64,000 nt of DNA, taken from the NCBI RefSeq assembly GCF_000699445.3, contig NC_067200.1, positions 4,170,950 through 4,234,949 of the forward strand, given 5' to 3'. The notes beneath the pieces are model-generated. The model was not told where the DNA came from. It saw only the letters and a program-made list of their open reading frames with translations, and made no database searches. Shown piece by piece: positions 22,091 through 35,448 of the stretch. A program made the translations under genes and the position numbers. Source of the DNA: Schistosoma haematobium. Taxonomy: Eukaryota > Platyhelminthes > Trematoda > Strigeidida > Schistosomatidae. The first letter of the stretch is position 1. Each line of letters opens with the position of its first letter.

Positions 22091-24399
22091 CATTCATATT
22101 CTTTTCGGCACTAGATTACGAGCCAAGGTCGTTCTTAAGGATGAAAAGCTGTTCTCAGTGAACTCATTGACAGATACTTCACATTCGTTAAAGGAAGTAG
22201 GCTCTTTACGGCTTGTTCGTGTATTTTAATTGTATATGGTCTTATGTTACTAATTTAGTCTATTCTGTTTCGAATATGATGCACGAGTAATCCTGGAAGA
22301 CTACATTCATTACATAAGATTAGTCACCAAAGTCATCACCTTTCTTGGCAAAATCATGAGCATGTATTTCAAGTACGTGCTGGAGATGTGATCCAGAAAG
22401 ACAAAACCTTGATAAGCAAACCATTCGATTGAGAGAACAACACCATCATTGTCGTCCTGATTTAAAAAAATATTCCTATGTTTTAGTCGACTAAATTCAA
22501 TTTGCTACCCTGCGTGTTTGTGAGAATATTGGCTTCAAAGGATGAGTTGGAAGTTACAGATAAGGGGCTGGAGGAGCAGCTATTTAAAAGCTGGTAGTTT
22601 AGCTATCCAGTTAGTTCTAGTATTGCTGAGAACCAGTTCAGCCGGCTGGATTACCCTTTTCTCAGAACCGTTGTCTGACTCAGTTTTGTTTATTTCCATT
22701 TATTCCCGAATACCTCCTGACGGTCTGAGCGGTAATTATGTTAAGTAGTTGGAGATACTGAGGAAAATGGCTAAGAATCGGTCGCAAATGCATTAACTCT
22801 TTATATTCCTCTGTGTATTGGGTTCTATTTTTTTTCGCGTATATCCGCATGGGATTTCTTTTCGAACCGTATTTTCAATACTTATATACTTTAGTGTAAA
22901 TGATACTATTATTATCTTGATTCGATTGAAGTTCATTTTGATAATTCCACCTCGTGCCAAGGTAGTATAGTAATTTAAGCTGATGCACTTTTATTCCAGA
23001 TTTAATTTGGACTATGAGTGATTTGGTATCTGCTTCGTAATAGCACAGTGACTAAACCAGCAAATATGTTTGTTGCACGTTTACTCATTACATTATACTA
23101 GGAGAAAGTTTTTGACTGACGGATTTTCAAGAGTCTACAACTGTATTGCTTTGTCTCTGTGTGTCTTAGTCCGAGTTAAACTGAAGTCGCAAAACATCGA
23201 CTGTATCTTACAAGAAAGGGACATCCTTCAGACCACCGGGTACTCGGAAATTAGTGCAAAATACTCAAAAGTATGTCGAGTTTTATAATATATATGAACT
23301 TATTGTAAGCTATCACAATTTTTAGGCGTATATAAAAGGCACTTTCTCTAAAAACCCGAATATGACTTTTTGTCTACATGAACTCTAACCGATTATCCAA
23401 ACTGAATAGACTTATGATTACAGGTAATCACAGGTCTGCTTTCTTGTTGTAGTTAAACGTTAGGTGAAAACAAACACAAAGAGAAACTTTGAAAACATAC
23501 AAAATACCTCTGAATTCACTCTGCCAATGTAATATTGCTGCGTAGAGACAATAAATAAACGTTGAAAAAGTAGTCGCTTATTATAAATAACCTTTATTAC
23601 AAACTGTTTCTGAACCAAACTTTCGACATGACGTTCCAACATTCCAAAACCAGTGGTAAACATATGGTGAATGCAAAGCTGTACCAGTAGGAACTTATCT
23701 TCCAGCATTTTATTATAAAGTGTGCAGTTAGTATTACACCAGAAAAATGACAAGAAATAGCTACAGAGACGTTTGTTTTACTATTTCTGACTTACATATA
23801 ACATTATGTACATTTATAAACATTGTAGCTCCACTTACAAATCCGATAAGTTCCAGCAGCATTAATATAACAGAAAGAGAAAATGAAATAATGTATCTGA
23901 AGTCATTTTAATGGGTAAAATCCTACTCGTAATATTCTTCGGCTAACTGGTTAAAAGTTATCCCGTTCTTATGTGATTTTCTACCCTGAAAACTCATAGT
24001 TTAACTCAAAAAACTAACATCACTTAAAACTGAGCAGAAGCAGATCACTAAATGAGCCAATAAAATCAGAAACCTAGTCGGAACAAGGAAGCTAGAATAA
24101 CTACCCATTTGAGCGTCACTTTCGAATATACGCGTCAGCTGTTGCCATATATAAAAACAATACTGTGTCCGGGCAAGTGACACGCAACTAAAATCATAAC
24201 TTCACATATATTGATACCTATCATTCTTCTAGCGCAACTTTTAACACAGTGTCGGGGAAGTTTACTTTTTGTGGTGAAGGAGCTCACGTGACTTGAACTG
24301 TATCAAATGGTTGTGGACGGATAGAAGAGGCTTTCGCTTAACAGGCTTCCGTGTCTAGTCGAAGTGGATCATCAATACCTCCAAGCATCAGCGTACGTA
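22091..24399. other. Intergenic with a weak RTE tail trace
   Basis: About 22735-22830 resembles the end of the RTE coding region (a frame reading LEILRKMAKNRSQMH). The rest has no supported gene or named repeat. Confidence 0.4.
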
Positions 24400-25660
24400 T
24401 AGTAATGATAATAGAGGGAAGAACGAAATTCTAAATCATAATAAAATGTCCTCCTTAGCCCTTAAGAATAGGTCAAGTTGCCTCCTAAAAGACTCCCAGG
24501 AATTCACTTGAACTGGCTTAGTCGGCAGCGAATTTCAGAATTCGACAACTCTTTAGGAGTAGAAGTTGTGTCTAAAGTTCTTTCTGCTATGTTGCATCTC
24601 CAGTTTCTGGCTGCTACCCCCTAGTTTTATATTAGGACTAAGCTTAAGTGGGTGTTCAAGGGGATGTCCAGAAGTGTTAAGGATACTGTGAGCCATCAGC
24701 AAGTCACCTCCAATACGCCTTTACTCTACTGGGTAAAGGTTAAGTGATTAGAGGCGCTCTTCATAGGGCTTGAATTCGAGCCCCGAAATGATTTCGTGGC
24801 TCGCCGTTAGAGTGAGGCAGGAAATTCTATTTTTCCGCACTCTAAATGCGAACGAATAAAATTGCTGAAGATTATGTGGAACATTTTTCATTCAAACTGG
24901 CCAAAAATTCGCTTCAATGTTACCAGTGCAAGGTTTGCTCGAATGGCATTTTTGTAACAGTTAGAGTAGGACTTCAGATCGTAAGTTACCAGCACTCCTA
25001 AATCTTTTTCAACTTGGGATACTTCTAGAGGGGAGTCGCCCAAGTTGTAACTGTAATCTGCAACATGACGCAGATGGACTACTTTACACTTTGAAGTGTT
25101 AAAGGTAGGTTCGTTGTAATCTGCCCAACTTTGAAATCGAGTTAGATCCTCCTGAAGTGCCAGTATATACTCTTGGTTGCGTATCTCTCCCCAAAGTTTC
25201 ACGTTATCAGCAAAAAGTACTAAGTCTGACGTAACCTGTTAAGGAAGATCATTTATGTAAATCAAGAAACGAAGAGGTCCTAGTACTGAGCTCTGGGGGA
25301 CCCCACTAGGACATTCCATAGCCTGTGATAAAGTGAAATTAATCCTGACCTTAAAATGTCGATTTTTCATGTATGAAGTGAGCCAGTCGACTAGAGGTGG
25401 TCTGATACCCAATTGTTTGAGCTTATTGATAAGACATGTATGGTTAATCTTATCAAAAGCTTTTGAGAAATCTAGGTAGATGATGTCAACCTTCCCCTTG
25501 TGATCGAGGATGCTTGTCCATCTGTCCATCTCAGTCAGCAGGTTGGTTCTACAAGAATGACGTTTCCTGAAACTGTGGTGTTGGATTGGGAAGAAGTTTA
25601 ACTATAGTAAACTGTCGTGTATGCCATCGCATATCAGGGACTCTTTGATTTTTGAAGGTA
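24400..25660 (-). mobile_element. CR1/Jockey-like LINE, 5'-truncated copy of the family at 1-4 kb
   Basis: Minus-strand frames carry FSKAFDKINHTCLINKL, SGVPQSSVLGPLRFLIYIND, KLWGEIRNQEYILALQEDL and the thumb/C-terminal part (VEKDLGVLVTYDLKSYSNCY), ending near 24440 with a tail reading FWNSLPTKPVQVNSWESFRR. A frame break lies at about 25239-25202 where FADD should be. It shares near-identical sequence with 1044-1500 and shows what that copy has lost at its 3' end. Confidence 0.85.
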
Positions 25661-28600
25661 TCGCACTATGTACGATAGTGCAGCAAAAGTAAAGTTGCCT
25701 ATATTATTCCTACCATCAACGACTTTTTTTACTGACTCCCATTTCCATAATTTTTGCTATCTTTTGTAATTGTATGAAGCACCTACATTTCGCGATAGAT
25801 CACTGTATGTCAAAAGTTTTTAAAATTATCTTTTCATTCGATTATGCAGAAAACGATGTCATCGAAAAGAAAACTTTGCCTGAAAGGCTTTATCCTGTTA
25901 ATTCCTAGTTACCTGTAGTTAGATGGATAGAACGCTTAGCCGATACAAATAGATTAGTAACTAACACATAGTGTAAACATTGATTGATCTAACAGTGTAA
26001 ATAACTCGTTCGTGAAATGTGTCCTTTACAACCAAGAAAGCTTATTGACGATGTCTGTGATATTTGATTGTGTGGATCACAACCATACTACCAGAATCAA
26101 TCGATACGAATTGCGGTTACGCCTCGATATCAAGTGTTAACCAGCACGAAATATCGATGAAGGCTTAGCTTCTGAAAGTTTTGAGAAGCCGAAAGTCAGA
26201 TATCTGAATTGCAGTGTATTCTGAATACCTGACCCAAAGAAAAACATTAAATGTGGCAGAATAACAATGATTCACCATAGTTTACGGTTTCTCGTCAGCT
26301 ACTTTCAACTTTAGGTCATAGCATTGAAATGGCTCTGATTAGTGAAGACTAACGAACTTAGAAATAATTTAGAGTGAACGTTAAGAGATGTTTTTATGTT
26401 CATTTTGTGAAAATTTATAGGCTAAAAATAAAAATATTCCGGAATACGCAAATCAGAAAATAGAAACAGAATTACTTATGAAAACCATATTAATGATATT
26501 ATTATATAAGACTTGTGAAAATATTTATTAACTGGGTATAGTACATGGACATAAATGTATTTTAGAGCAGTATTTAGTCAGAGTAAGTTGTGACTGCTAA
26601 AGAATAGTTGCAGGTGTTTTGGGCTTGTTACACCCCAAAGCTGATGAAGCTAGTCTCTGGTTGTTAAAGCTGAGAGTCCTGAACATTTTTCTTTCATGTG
26701 ATTTGCCTTCTTAATACACAAGATGGCTTAGCGTCGAATTTACCTAATATCCAGTGTAACGCCGAGTACAGCTAATTTTGTATGCTTAGTAGAGTAACTA
26801 GAAAGTTGAGGCCCTCTGAAAAATCCATAATTTCGAATTTTATATGAAAATTCTCTACTTTGACTGCCAGCTTATGCAAGGTTTCTGCGCCGTATTTCAT
26901 ACTAGAGTCCTTGGGCGAATTCTTTAACAAATTTAGGCTAACCTCGTGTGTCCTGAAAATTAACCGTTCTAGTATACCATATACTCTACGATAACCAGAC
27001 AGTGGTGGAAGCATGATGCATCTCTCCATGGCTCCTCGATCCTTCCCTTTGCATTAACTTGTCGAGAATAGGTGTCGATGACTGTTATCTTCTACTTTAG
27101 AATCCACAAATATTTCAATCTACTTGACAATCTTTCAGTGGTTTGCATGTTGCCTATCAAAACTATATCGTTCTGCCTTCGGAATCTCAGGAATGGATAG
27201 TGAAATGACAAAAATATTTCTGGTGGTTGTGATCACAGTCGAGAACAAATGATACTTTACAAAATATTTTCACTTTTAGCACTCAGAAGCTAAACTTTAT
27301 CTGGGGGTGCAAAAGTTGTTTGCACTGCCTATCCTTTAGCTTTTCAATTTCTAATATTCGTCTTTCCCATAACCGTCATTCTTTCGACACGGCTAAGGAA
27401 GACGTAGAATCAAATTATGTGTCTAACATGACTCGTCCTAGAATATCAAACAAAACAAATCATATTTAAAGTGCAATATACATCAAACGGTATAGATTGT
27501 GTTATGCAATAAAACGTTATCCTAACAAAAAAACAATTCACAACATATCCAAAGGGATTGTTACTAATTAAATGCTTGATACCTGAAAGTCAATGAATGT
27601 ATTGCCCACAAGACTGAGTCAAATATCTATCTAAAGGAATTCAAGAAACCATATTCAGAAGGCTTTATTATTATTCATAAACATCTTATGGGCACATAAG
27701 AAACCGTGTTGGGTTTCTTCAAAAATGCAATAATATACAAGTTTCGATTACGTTATCATCATATTTTCCATACTTGAAAGAAGGAAAAAGATTATAATAA
27801 GAATACGACAGTAATAATAAATCAGGTTCTGTATAATTGAGAAAAACATTGAGTTGACTTTTGGGAAGGAAAGGGGGAAAATAAGGGAATAGAAACATAA
27901 GAGACATGAGTAGTTTCATAAGCGTGTTTGTGAATACAGAACAAGAATAAACGACTATTTATGTATCACTAAATGAGTGACAATAGCTTATTAATGCACT
28001 AAGATATGGAGCTAGGACAAGTGTTTGTGCAGTCATAGTTTGAAGTGATTCCATAAAAGTCTCAATCAAGCGCAAAGTATAACTAAGTATTAATATGTAC
28101 CAGTCATATGTACATAGTGAAGATAAAACGAGCTTGAAAAGTTAATTTAAGTGTAACACAATTTGTTGTCTTTATTCCAAACTTTGCAATTTTAAGAACA
28201 GTATTTATTTAAAACGAAAAAAGGGGGAAAACAAACACCCACTGAAGACAATCAACCATGAGAGTGTAGTGAATATCAGCCTTTGAAGCAAACCATCAAT
28301 CTTGTAGTTTTTCAGTGCACACGGGTGAATAAATGTAAAGTTATGTAATAGGATTCAGAGTTAATCTTGATATTGATATAAACATTTGTGCAATAATAAT
28401 TTAGAATGACGCTATGAAAGTCACAGTCAGTTGCAAAGGATAATGAAATATAAATTGCTATGTGATTTATATATGTGTGTGGTGGTGGTAAAATGAATCT
28501 GGGAAGTTGATTTTTTAAGCGTAAAATAAAATAATCTAATCTTAGTTATAGACTTTGAATGTCAAGGAATAAAATGTGTTTAGACGGAAAAGAAGGGGCG

Positions 28601-28849
28601 AGAACAATAACGATAATAGATAGAAAGAATATAAAATGAACGTGTAAAATTTTAAAGCCTTCAATTTGCTTTTCAGTCAATCACATAGATGGCGGACCAT
28701 ATTTGTATAAATCATTATTAAACACATTGGTATCCAATAATAACACAATCCGCTTTCGGAAAGAAAATCATCGAGGAGACTTGTGAACCGGGTTGTAGTT
28801 TTGGAGCAGCGGAAGTTCACCGGCAGTCTGTTCCACATGTTTGAGAATC
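25661..28849. other. Intergenic, nothing recognised
   Basis: No supported gene. AT-rich with short low-complexity stretches. Confidence 0.4.
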
Positions 28850-29500
28850 AAAAAACAAAAAAATTCTGTGATAAGTTTGTTTAGGCTCTTGGAATCGCTA
28901 GAATATTTTTCTTATTGCGTATATTGTGGAATGATGTCATACAGTATGAGGAGATGGATACCGAAGTATAGTAAATACCAGTAATAAGCCATTAGATGAC
29001 GACAAGTTTTAATTTGATGGGCCTGATCCAGAGAGGTTGACAGAGAGTTGTTGACATATTTGTTAATAATACTTGTTGTCGGAACACGCCAAAACAGCTT
29101 TGGTGTACCTTCTTTGAATACCTTCATTTTTAATCACGTCACTGTGCCTGCAATCGGTGTAAAGTGAAACACCGTAATCAAGGGTGGGTGAGACATATTT
29201 TCTGCATAATAATAATAATCTCGACTCAATATTATTGAAGTTTATCGTTATGAATTCAATGAGCATTAGAGCTTTGAATACTTGAGATGCAATTCGCTCG
29301 GGAAAGTTCAAATTGTCGATATATTTCAAGCACAAGTCACAGACAGTGTTCAGAGGTTTCAGTGTATGTCTGCGTATAGCCAGATTTAGGTAGTCTATGT
29401 ATCGAGGAAACATATCCAAAATGTATTGCAAAGGTCGGGCTCGAAATTTAGCAATAATCTTTCATTCATCAGAAAAGATTGTGCGAGATAAGTATAATTG
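28850..29500 (-). mobile_element. Non-LTR reverse transcriptase C-terminal remnant
   Basis: The frame at 29431-29063 reads RLLLLCRKYVSPTLDYGVSL then HSDVIKNEGIQRRYTKAVL, the typical connection region after the RT palm (YVRPxLEYG ... IQRRFTK) of CR1/Jockey/I-type LINEs. A frame change leads to KLFWRVPTTSIINKYVNNSL. No catalytic domain remains. It lies 280 bp upstream of DAD1 in the opposite orientation. Confidence 0.75.
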
Positions 29501-29782
29501 TATGTGGAGTGTGAATAATGTAAAAACGCTTTTACGAGACATAACGGAGTTAACGAGCTTCGAATGATCCTGGAGTCTAGTTGTGTTGAGTTCATTCTAT
29601 CATTTCCTTTTACAACTAAAAATAACGGTTTTGTGAATAAAGTTTTATCGCTTTAATCCTTCTCTCGGATTCTGAGCGTGATCAAATTAAATTTCATCTT
29701 TGCAACCAAAAACTGCGGTTTTCTTTTTATCAATCAAATGTGTCTACGTCACTTCTTCATGTAATTCAATAGTTGCGTTACG

Positions 29783-30187
29783 ATGCCTGCCAAGTCGGCT
29801 GTTTATAAGAGTGAACACAAACCAGTGAGTACTAAAGCATCAAGCGAAAACCAGTCCTGTGCACTTATTTTCAAAGAGTTCTTCAAGAAATACCAAACAA
29901 CGACACCGAAGCGATTACGTATTTTGGATGCATATCTTATATATATACTTCTAACCGGCATTATTCAGTTCGTGTACTGCTGCTTAGCTGGAACTTTTCC
30001 TTTCAATTCGTTCCTATCTGGATTTATATCTTGTGTTGCTTCGTTCGTTTTGGCCGTTTGCCTAAGAATGCACGCAAACCCTCAAAACAAGAATGTATTT
30101 GTCCCATTCTGTCCTGAAAGTGCTTATGCGGACTTTATTTTTGCTCATATTATTTTACACCTCGTCGTTTTTAACTTCATTGGGTGA
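29783..30187 (+). CDS. DAD1: DAD1 / OST2, oligosaccharyltransferase subunit
   Basis: The 134-residue product matches the defender against cell death 1 family: [20 protein letters not shown] (TM1), [20 protein letters not shown] with VCLR (TM2), and the C-terminal [17 protein letters not shown] (TM3) with the diagnostic NFxG end. DAD1 is a small ER membrane subunit of the complex that transfers the preassembled glycan to asparagines of nascent proteins. The ATG at 29783 gives an N-terminal extension of about 20 polar residues compared with the 113-residue human protein. It is a single exon with no introns in the coding part, which could mean an intronless gene or a retrocopy. No disabling mutation is seen. 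No clear AATAAA lies close after the stop. Confidence 0.95.
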   Translation: MPAKSAVYKSEHKPVSTKASSENQSCALIFKEFFKKYQTTTPKRLRILDAYLIYILLTGIIQFVYCCLAGTFPFNSFLSGFISCVASFVLAVCLRMHANPQNKNVFVPFCPESAYADFIFAHIILHLVVFNFIG

Positions 30188-32251
30188 ACATTTTGTCTTC
30201 CATCAACATAGGAATCTGATGGAATTGTAATCTAATGTGTTCTTTAATTAGTTTCTTTGTAAATTGCTTTTTCGTGATTGATTTTTCGAACGTATCAATT
30301 AGTGTGTGCATTTCCAAGCAGATTCATGTTTAATTTTTTGAGTGTAATTGAACCACATTTCCTAAAGTATTCTGTGTTCTCCTCGTAACGTGTGGAAGGC
30401 CACAATTTTGTTGTATACGCGTTAAAAAAATAATAATCACTCAGTTATATTTGGTTCAGTATGTAAATTATTTGAAGTCTGTTCAGACTACCGTTTAGAA
30501 ATTACTCAATTAATGTTTACGTAAGCTGTCTAGGGATTCAATTGGGACCTTCGTTACTCGTGCCAAACCACTAGTTCCATATTCTGGGTATATTCGTAGT
30601 AATTTAGAAAAAGGACTAGGAGCTGATTAGTCGAAACATACCATTATTCAATAATTGTATTGGCCATTGGTCCAAGTCTTTTCAACTAAGTTTATCACAA
30701 TGGCTCAGCTGTAATATATTTCCCTTTAAAGGTTGATTTATTACTAATCTTGCCTTACGTTTAAGTTATCTTTCTCATTTCTTCCTCATGGAAAGCTCGT
30801 GTTTTGTTTTTTATTATAGTCTATGACGTTGTCTCTTATCACAACTTGCATTTAATGCAACTTCATAGGTTTCGTTCGACTGCTCAATACACATTCGTCC
30901 TCTGTAATGCCTTAAGTATGACTAACTAATGAAAGCTTTTATGAAAGGGAGTTTTTAAATTGGTCTGCCTAACTGCATAATGTTGCAAATGTTTGTGTGC
31001 CCTTGTCACTTAATTTTTATCATTTGTAAAGATGACTTTTAATTTACAAAAAACCCGTATATGCTTACTGAAAATCACTTTTATTTATGGTTGTTTCGGT
31101 GTTGTATTCACTGAGCCAATTAACTTAATTACATAGCTTTGTTCCTCTGGATGACACCTGCTTCGTGTTCAAGTTAACTTTATAGTTATTCCACAGTCGT
31201 TATAGTATTTCTATCGAACAATTAGAAAACGGATTTGATCTAAAAGATGTGTACGTACTCTATACATTTCGAACACTCAGGTCATATATTTATTTAAAAA
31301 TTTCTATGTGGAAGCTAACAAAGGTCAATTAAGTATACGTGTGTTGAGGTTGTCCGAAGTGTATCGCGCAAATAGGTCATATTTTTCGAATGAAGTCTGA
31401 CTTCTCATTGTTCTGCAAAATTTACGAAACGGACTGACTGGTTCATATTATTTCGTTCTGATGTCATTGTGTTTGTAGTTGAGTCTTCATCGGCGTTGTT
31501 GTTCTTTTTATCCTTTTGTTCATTCTGACAGTCTCAATTGCTATATGGCTTTGTTATTAACTAACGTATACTAATTTAAAACCTTTATTCAATTAGTAGT
31601 CGCGTTATCATGATTATAATTGTCTGGTTGAAAATGGGTTGGCCTTTGTAACTTAAGATTTCTTGTCCCTTAGTTTACATTTTATTCAGCTACTTATCTT
31701 CCAGACATTGTGGTATTTTTTATTGACAGAAATTGCCTCAGTTTTTACAGAAACTCACATTTGATTACCAACCTATTGGTTCTGGCGGTAAACCTGCAAA
31801 GTTATCTGTTAATTCGACTGTGGGATTTAGCCTCACGCTGTGTTGTGCCATAAAAATCAGGCCATGTGGAAGTGTCTGGTGGTTAATCCAAGTTTACGAT
31901 TAGAATCGTGTTTAGAAGTGATTTTTTTCCGATTCATACTTTCCGTTTGTTGATACAATAAATCTGCTATTTTTGGGCTACGGAGAATAAGGAAAATGAC
32001 TTTCATATGAAAAATTGATTTTCAACCAAGGGAATATATTCTCTTAAATCTGAAATAAATCACTGAGACGTTATCTAAATTAAGAGTAATAACTCAAGAA
32101 TTGTTGGGTCGAGTTGACTTAAAATATGAACTATAATAGAAACAGGGTTATGAGATCAGATTTTTGTCGCTAGAGATACTATGTATTCTGCTAACGACCT
32201 TCGTACTAACGAAAATTAACTGTAAATCCATCGTTTCAGAGTCATATGTTT
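30188..32251. other. DAD1 3' flank and intergenic, nothing recognised
   Basis: It presumably begins with the DAD1 3' UTR. No other gene or repeat could be supported. Confidence 0.4.
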
Positions 32252-33432
32252 ATCTGGTTTGTTCAACTTTGTGGTCGACGTACTTTTAGAGATAACACTC
32301 TTCTCATCTAAATTTCCAGGGGTTGAACGTCTACCGGGAGGTTCACTTGTTGACTTAGAATATGCTGATGACATAGTTTTATTTGTTGAAGACGCTGACA
32401 GAATGCAGAGTCTTCTGACCTTTCTAAGCAACAATGCAAGCATGTTCGGCATGCGATTCTCTCCCTCGAAATGCAAAATGTTGCTTCAGGATTGGGTTAC
32501 ATCGACACCCGAACTAGTGATAGGGAGTGAAGTAGTTGGGCGTGTCGACCGCTTCACTTATCTTGGGAGTCTCATCAGCCCTTGTGGTCTGGTGTGTGAC
32601 GAAATCTCAGCACGGATACATAAGGCTCGACTAGCTTTTGCCAACTTACGTCATTTATGGCGTAAGCGAGATATCCGTCAATCAATCAATGGACGTGTTT
32701 ACTGCACAACAGTTCGTTCCGTCCTACTTTATGACAGTGAAACATGGCCGGTAAGAGTAGAGGATATTCGTAGGTTACTAGTATTCGATCATAGGTGTCT
32801 TCGAAACATTGCTCGTATATCCTGGGACTATCGAGTAAGTAATGCAGTTGTTAGGAAACGGGTACTAGGTAAGGATGGCAAATCACTTGATGAAGTAGTG
32901 AAACTTCATCAGTTGAGATGGCTGGGACACGTTTTATGTATACCCAACAACCGACTGCCTCGACGTGCCATGTTCAATGGTATAGGAGTGGATTGAAAGA
33001 AAGCTAGAGGCAGCCAGACCAAAACATGGCACAAATCTAATGAAGTCACTGACAAGTGGACTGAATCATGTTGGTAGGTGTGGACTACCTGGTTGGGGAC
33101 CACGAGATGATAGCGGCCGATGGTTAGACCCTGGATGACATGGCTCAAAATCGTTTGCAATGGCGCAGGTGCATACACTCTTTGTGTTCTCCCAAATTCT
33201 AATCTTCTGGATTCTTCATGTTCCTTTTTTCCTCTTTCCAAATTTATTTCACTGGATTATACTCTTTAAATAACATCTTCAAACCCTAATCTTCCCGATT
33301 AGTGCTTATACTCTTGCTACCTCTACCACCACGGGATTTGAATCGACAACTGCATCTCTGTGTTAAGGTGGTATGGCAACTCGAACTGATGTACGTACGT
33401 ACGAAGTTCTACGTTGTTACTGACTGACTGGT
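32252..33432 (+). mobile_element. RTE LINE, 5'-truncated, long open RT fragment
   Basis: It begins at LFNFVVDVLLEITLFSS and keeps the catalytic LEYADDIVLFVEDADRMQ (about 32358-32408). The frame runs 245 residues to a TGA at 32994, after which the C-terminal tail continues in shifted frames (GLPGWGPRDDS region, about 33080-33120). The 3' end reads GTATGGCAACTCGAACTGATG and closes with ACTGACTGACTGG. It belongs to the same subfamily as 5630-6805 and appears younger than the copies elsewhere. Confidence 0.88.
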
Positions 33433-34440
33433 TTGTTAAATGATGTCATCATTTTTAGAACAATTGACAATATGAATAACAATTGCCAGATTACCATTAG
33501 TAAATCTCAAGACATCATGGGGTAACGAGTAGATTTACAAGCCGTTGGATATGATCCTATTATGTACAATATCGATTCTAAAGCTGCAGTTTCAAATTCT
33601 TCGCATTCAGTCTAACTGAACGTTTATAGACTGGTACGGCTAATATGTGAATCCTGCTATATATAACTTAATTATCCGATATAACTTTAATTTAGAGATT
33701 TAGGTATCTGACTAGTAAATCATAAATTTGAGTGTTGTTTCATTGTTGCTTAAGAAAATATGCATCATCTCTAGCTTTTTCTCTGTGTGATTCCAAGCCT
33801 TACATATCGAATTAAATCCGGTTACACAGTTCTTACTGCTATCGTCAAAGCTTTTTCCAGCTAATTAACATTAATATACCATCTACTTATTAAGCAACTA
33901 GCTTTTTAGGTGTAATGTCCTGATTGATCATCATCGTTATCCCGTCGATCTGTACTATTTCAACACTGATTCTGAGACGTTAATACAAATAAATTCATAC
34001 TACTTTAATTTAGATATAATCTAGGGAACCAACACTGGTAAATAACATTATATATTAGCAAGAAAATATCGACAATGTTTCACTTGTATACGATTATCCT
34101 GACTTGCCTATACATAGAACTAATAACTGCAGATTGTTGCGTAATAAATACTAAGGTTGTTAATTATACAGAAAGAATTTGTAAAACAAATCAGTTCATC
34201 TGTAATAGAAGCTTAGTTTGATTTCATTACAATTTCATCTGACAACAGGACGTACATTCTATTTCTCCTTTATGTAAATTTACTTGTTAAAAAATACACC
34301 TGAACCTGTTGTGGTCCATAAACGTTTCCTGATATGATTTCATTTCAGTTAACTTTCCATCATTATTTTATACTAATATTATTTTTACTTTATAACTGAC
34401 ATTGAGAACAATCTCAATCCAATAATAATATTAAAGACAA
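33433..34440. other. Intergenic, nothing recognised
   Basis: AT-rich; no supported gene or named repeat. Confidence 0.4.
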
Positions 34441-34715
34441 AGATATTAGTGGCTAGCAGTGGAGTCCAGGACGCGCGTTTCGTCCTACTTGGGACTCGTC
34501 AGCTGGGTGTACCTGCATCTGAGTTGATGTTCACCCTGGGACTCGAACTCAGTACCGTTCGCTCCAAACGCCATCGCGTTATCCACTCATCTACTGAGTC
34601 GTGATAGCCACTTACTTGTGCAATGGGGTGAATTTAAATTCACTTGGTATTGTTTGGCTTGTATCTTCCCATTGAGGTTTAAGACTGTAATTGATCAGTC
34701 TGTTATTGGCATATG
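34441..34715 (-). repeat. Alpha-family (Sm-alpha-like) tRNA-headed hammerhead repeat
   Basis: On the minus strand: 5' region with GACTGATCAATTACAGTC, then a tRNA-like head (A-box-like TAGATGAGTGG, B-box GAGTTCGAGTCCCAG) and a hammerhead at 34508-34464. The pol III-like promoter plus self-cleaving ribozyme is the hallmark of the schistosome Sm-alpha satellite/SINE family. Confidence 0.88.
34464..34508 (-). ncRNA. Hammerhead ribozyme, alpha type, intact core
   Basis: Read on the minus strand: stem I CCAG/CUGG, core CUGACGA, stem II GUCC/GGAC with loop CAAGUA, GAAA, a short CG/CG stem III with two-base loop, and UC at the cleavage site. All invariant bases are present. The short stem III is expected to favour dimeric cleavage, as is known for Sm-alpha. 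Confidence 0.9.
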
Positions 34716-34855
34716 TGTGATGGCATTTGAAGCGAATGGTGCTGGGTTCGAGTCCCAGCGTGAACATCAACTCTGAGGTGCACGTACATCCAGCTGACGA
34801 GTCTCAAATAGGACGAAACGCGCGTCCTGGATTCCACTGCTAGCCACTATCCATC
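34716..34855 (+). repeat. Alpha-family repeat, inverted partner
   Basis: It starts in the tRNA-like head (GATGGCATTTGAAGCG, B-box GGGTTCGAGTCCCAG) and runs through the hammerhead to the CCACTGCTAGCC 3' end. It is joined head to head to the minus copy. Confidence 0.88.
34788..34832 (+). ncRNA. Hammerhead ribozyme, alpha type, intact core
   Basis: Stem I AUCCAG (34788-34793) pairs with CUGGAU (34827-34832). CUGACGA is at 34794-34800. Stem II is GUCU/GGAC with one U-G. GAAA is at 34815-34818, then a CG/CG stem III, U at 34825 and C at 34826. Predicted cleavage follows 34826. Confidence 0.92.
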
Positions 34856-35000
34856 ATTGCTTACAAAAATCTTGGGAATCAAGGCAATATCGAGGCATAC
34901 TCACAGTATGCACATATGCCAATATAACAGACTGATCAATTGCAGTCTTAAACCTCAATGGGAAGATACAAGACAAACAATACCGAGTGAGCTCAAGGAT
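34856..35000 (+). repeat. Alpha-family 5' region, start of a tandem unit
   Basis: After the first plus unit the sequence enters the next unit's 5' part (GACTGATCAATTGCAGTC, then CAATGGGAAGATACAAG) and stops at about 35000. This tandem order is how Sm-alpha satellite is arranged. It is also the inverted partner of 34640-34715. Confidence 0.75.
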
Positions 35001-35448
35001 ATTTATAAAAATAATGATGAGTAATTAAGAACTTGATTCAAATAGTGAAGTGAAGATAATCATTATGGTGTTGATAGAAAACCTTTGATAAATAAGTTTA
35101 CAAATGTTGATATGAAATTGACAGATTACGTAATGGCAAGTAAATGAATCTAGAAGTTGTGATATCCGATCAAACAATCACACGGGTTACGTATTAAAGA
35201 GGTGACTATGTAATCTGTTACTTGAAACTAAAGAAGAAAAAAAACCAGTACAATTCTATGCATTAATGATGCGTTATTTTAACTTAAACTGCCTCAAATC
35301 AGCTAATATTAAACACAGACCATGTGTTATTGAATTATTCAGACTAGTGTTTAAATTACAATTTAATCGATAGGATTCAATTAGGTGCTAAGGCCTGGAC
35401 AAAAATAAAGTTGGTCGTCATTCAACAACTAACTAACATATTTTACAG

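Noticed and set aside
26630..26660. CTGATGA resembling a hammerhead core
   Set aside because: No GAAA or pairing stems are found at the required distance.
34730..34765. Possible true tRNA genes at B-box sites
   Set aside because: All B-box matches are the heads of alpha or beta repeats; none forms a full cloverleaf with acceptor stem and CCA-type end that I can see.
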